A stretch of 5,067 bases of DNA from Actinomycetes bacterium (GTDB lineage Bacteria > Actinomycetota > Acidimicrobiia > Spongiisociales > UBA5794), in contig JAJRYI010000194.1 of the NCBI GenBank assembly GCA_024275815.1, forward strand, positions 1-5,067, written 5' to 3'. The translations under genes and the position numbers were made by a program. Below, one piece after another: positions 4,973 through 5,067 of this stretch (within the stretch, counting starts at the first letter, position 1; every line of letters starts with the position of its first letter). The notes under the pieces are model-generated. The model was not told the DNA's origin. It worked only from the letters and a program-made list of their open reading frames with translations, and made no database searches.

Positions 4973-5067
4973 ATGAGCAAGGTAACCGTCGTAGGCGCTG
5001 GCAAGTACGGCTCGACCACGGCCCAGCGGATCGCTGAGTGGGACATCGTCGACGAGGTCGTGATGAC
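4973..5067 (+). CDS. mdh: Malate dehydrogenase (LDH/MDH family), 3'-partial
   Basis: Only the first 31 codons are present; the gene runs off the right edge. The translation begins with a beta strand and the NAD-binding glycine loop (KVTVVGAGKYG, residues 3-13: Gly8, Gly10 and Gly13 of GxGxxG), then a helix and the start of the second strand (DEVVM). This is the N-terminus of the LDH-like malate dehydrogenase family. The acidic residue that would confirm NAD specificity, and the active-site loop that separates malate from lactate dehydrogenases, lie outside the window. Malate dehydrogenase (malate to oxaloacetate, TCA cycle) is preferred because isocitrate dehydrogenase is next door and the GAGKYGSTTA-type loop is familiar from bacterial Mdh. 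Lactate dehydrogenase is the main alternative. The start is supported by AAGGAGAG just upstream. Confidence 0.8.
   Translation, partial: MSKVTVVGAGKYGSTTAQRIAEWDIVDEVVM

Overview
The window looks like an ordinary chromosomal housekeeping region of a high-GC actinobacterium (Actinomycetota). The evidence is the strong G/C bias at third codon positions, GTG/TTG starts, a fragment of a mycothiol-dependent maleylpyruvate isomerase-family protein (mycothiol is an actinobacterial thiol), and the purN-purH-folD / icd-mdh grouping. The isocitrate dehydrogenase is the homodimeric E. coli-like type, not the large monomeric type of Streptomyces and Corynebacterium. This points away from those groups and, tentatively, towards a deeper lineage such as Acidimicrobiia. 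The class-level guess is inference only.

Layout, all genes on the + strand: (1) positions 2-484, the C-terminal part of a DinB/MDMPI-like protein whose start lies outside the window; (2) a gap of about 50 bp with a possible promoter; (3) purN (535-1167), purH (1164-2681) and folD (2678-3529), each pair overlapping by 4 bp, so almost certainly one translationally coupled operon; (4) a 43-bp A-rich leader; (5) icd (3573-4775); (6) a 197-bp non-coding spacer (4776-4972) with a 15-bp direct repeat, a degenerate heptamer run, a perfect 5x7-bp tandem repeat, and then a promoter-like hexamer, an inverted repeat and a strong Shine-Dalgarno; (7) the first 31 codons of a malate/lactate dehydrogenase-family gene, probably mdh, running off the right edge.

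The gene set is metabolically coherent. FolD makes 10-formyl-tetrahydrofolate, the one-carbon donor for PurN (GAR to FGAR) and for the AICAR transformylase half of PurH, whose cyclohydrolase half closes the ring to IMP. FolD is normally an NADP(H) enzyme and Icd here carries the NADP+-type residues, so both feed the NADPH pool. Icd and Mdh are TCA-cycle steps.

I found no convincing new biological system. The part least explained by known genes is the repeat-rich icd-mdh spacer, and the findings concentrate there. Smaller points are a variant AICAR-transformylase motif in PurH, a Cys-to-Ala variant motif in FolD, and start-site choices for purN, folD and icd.
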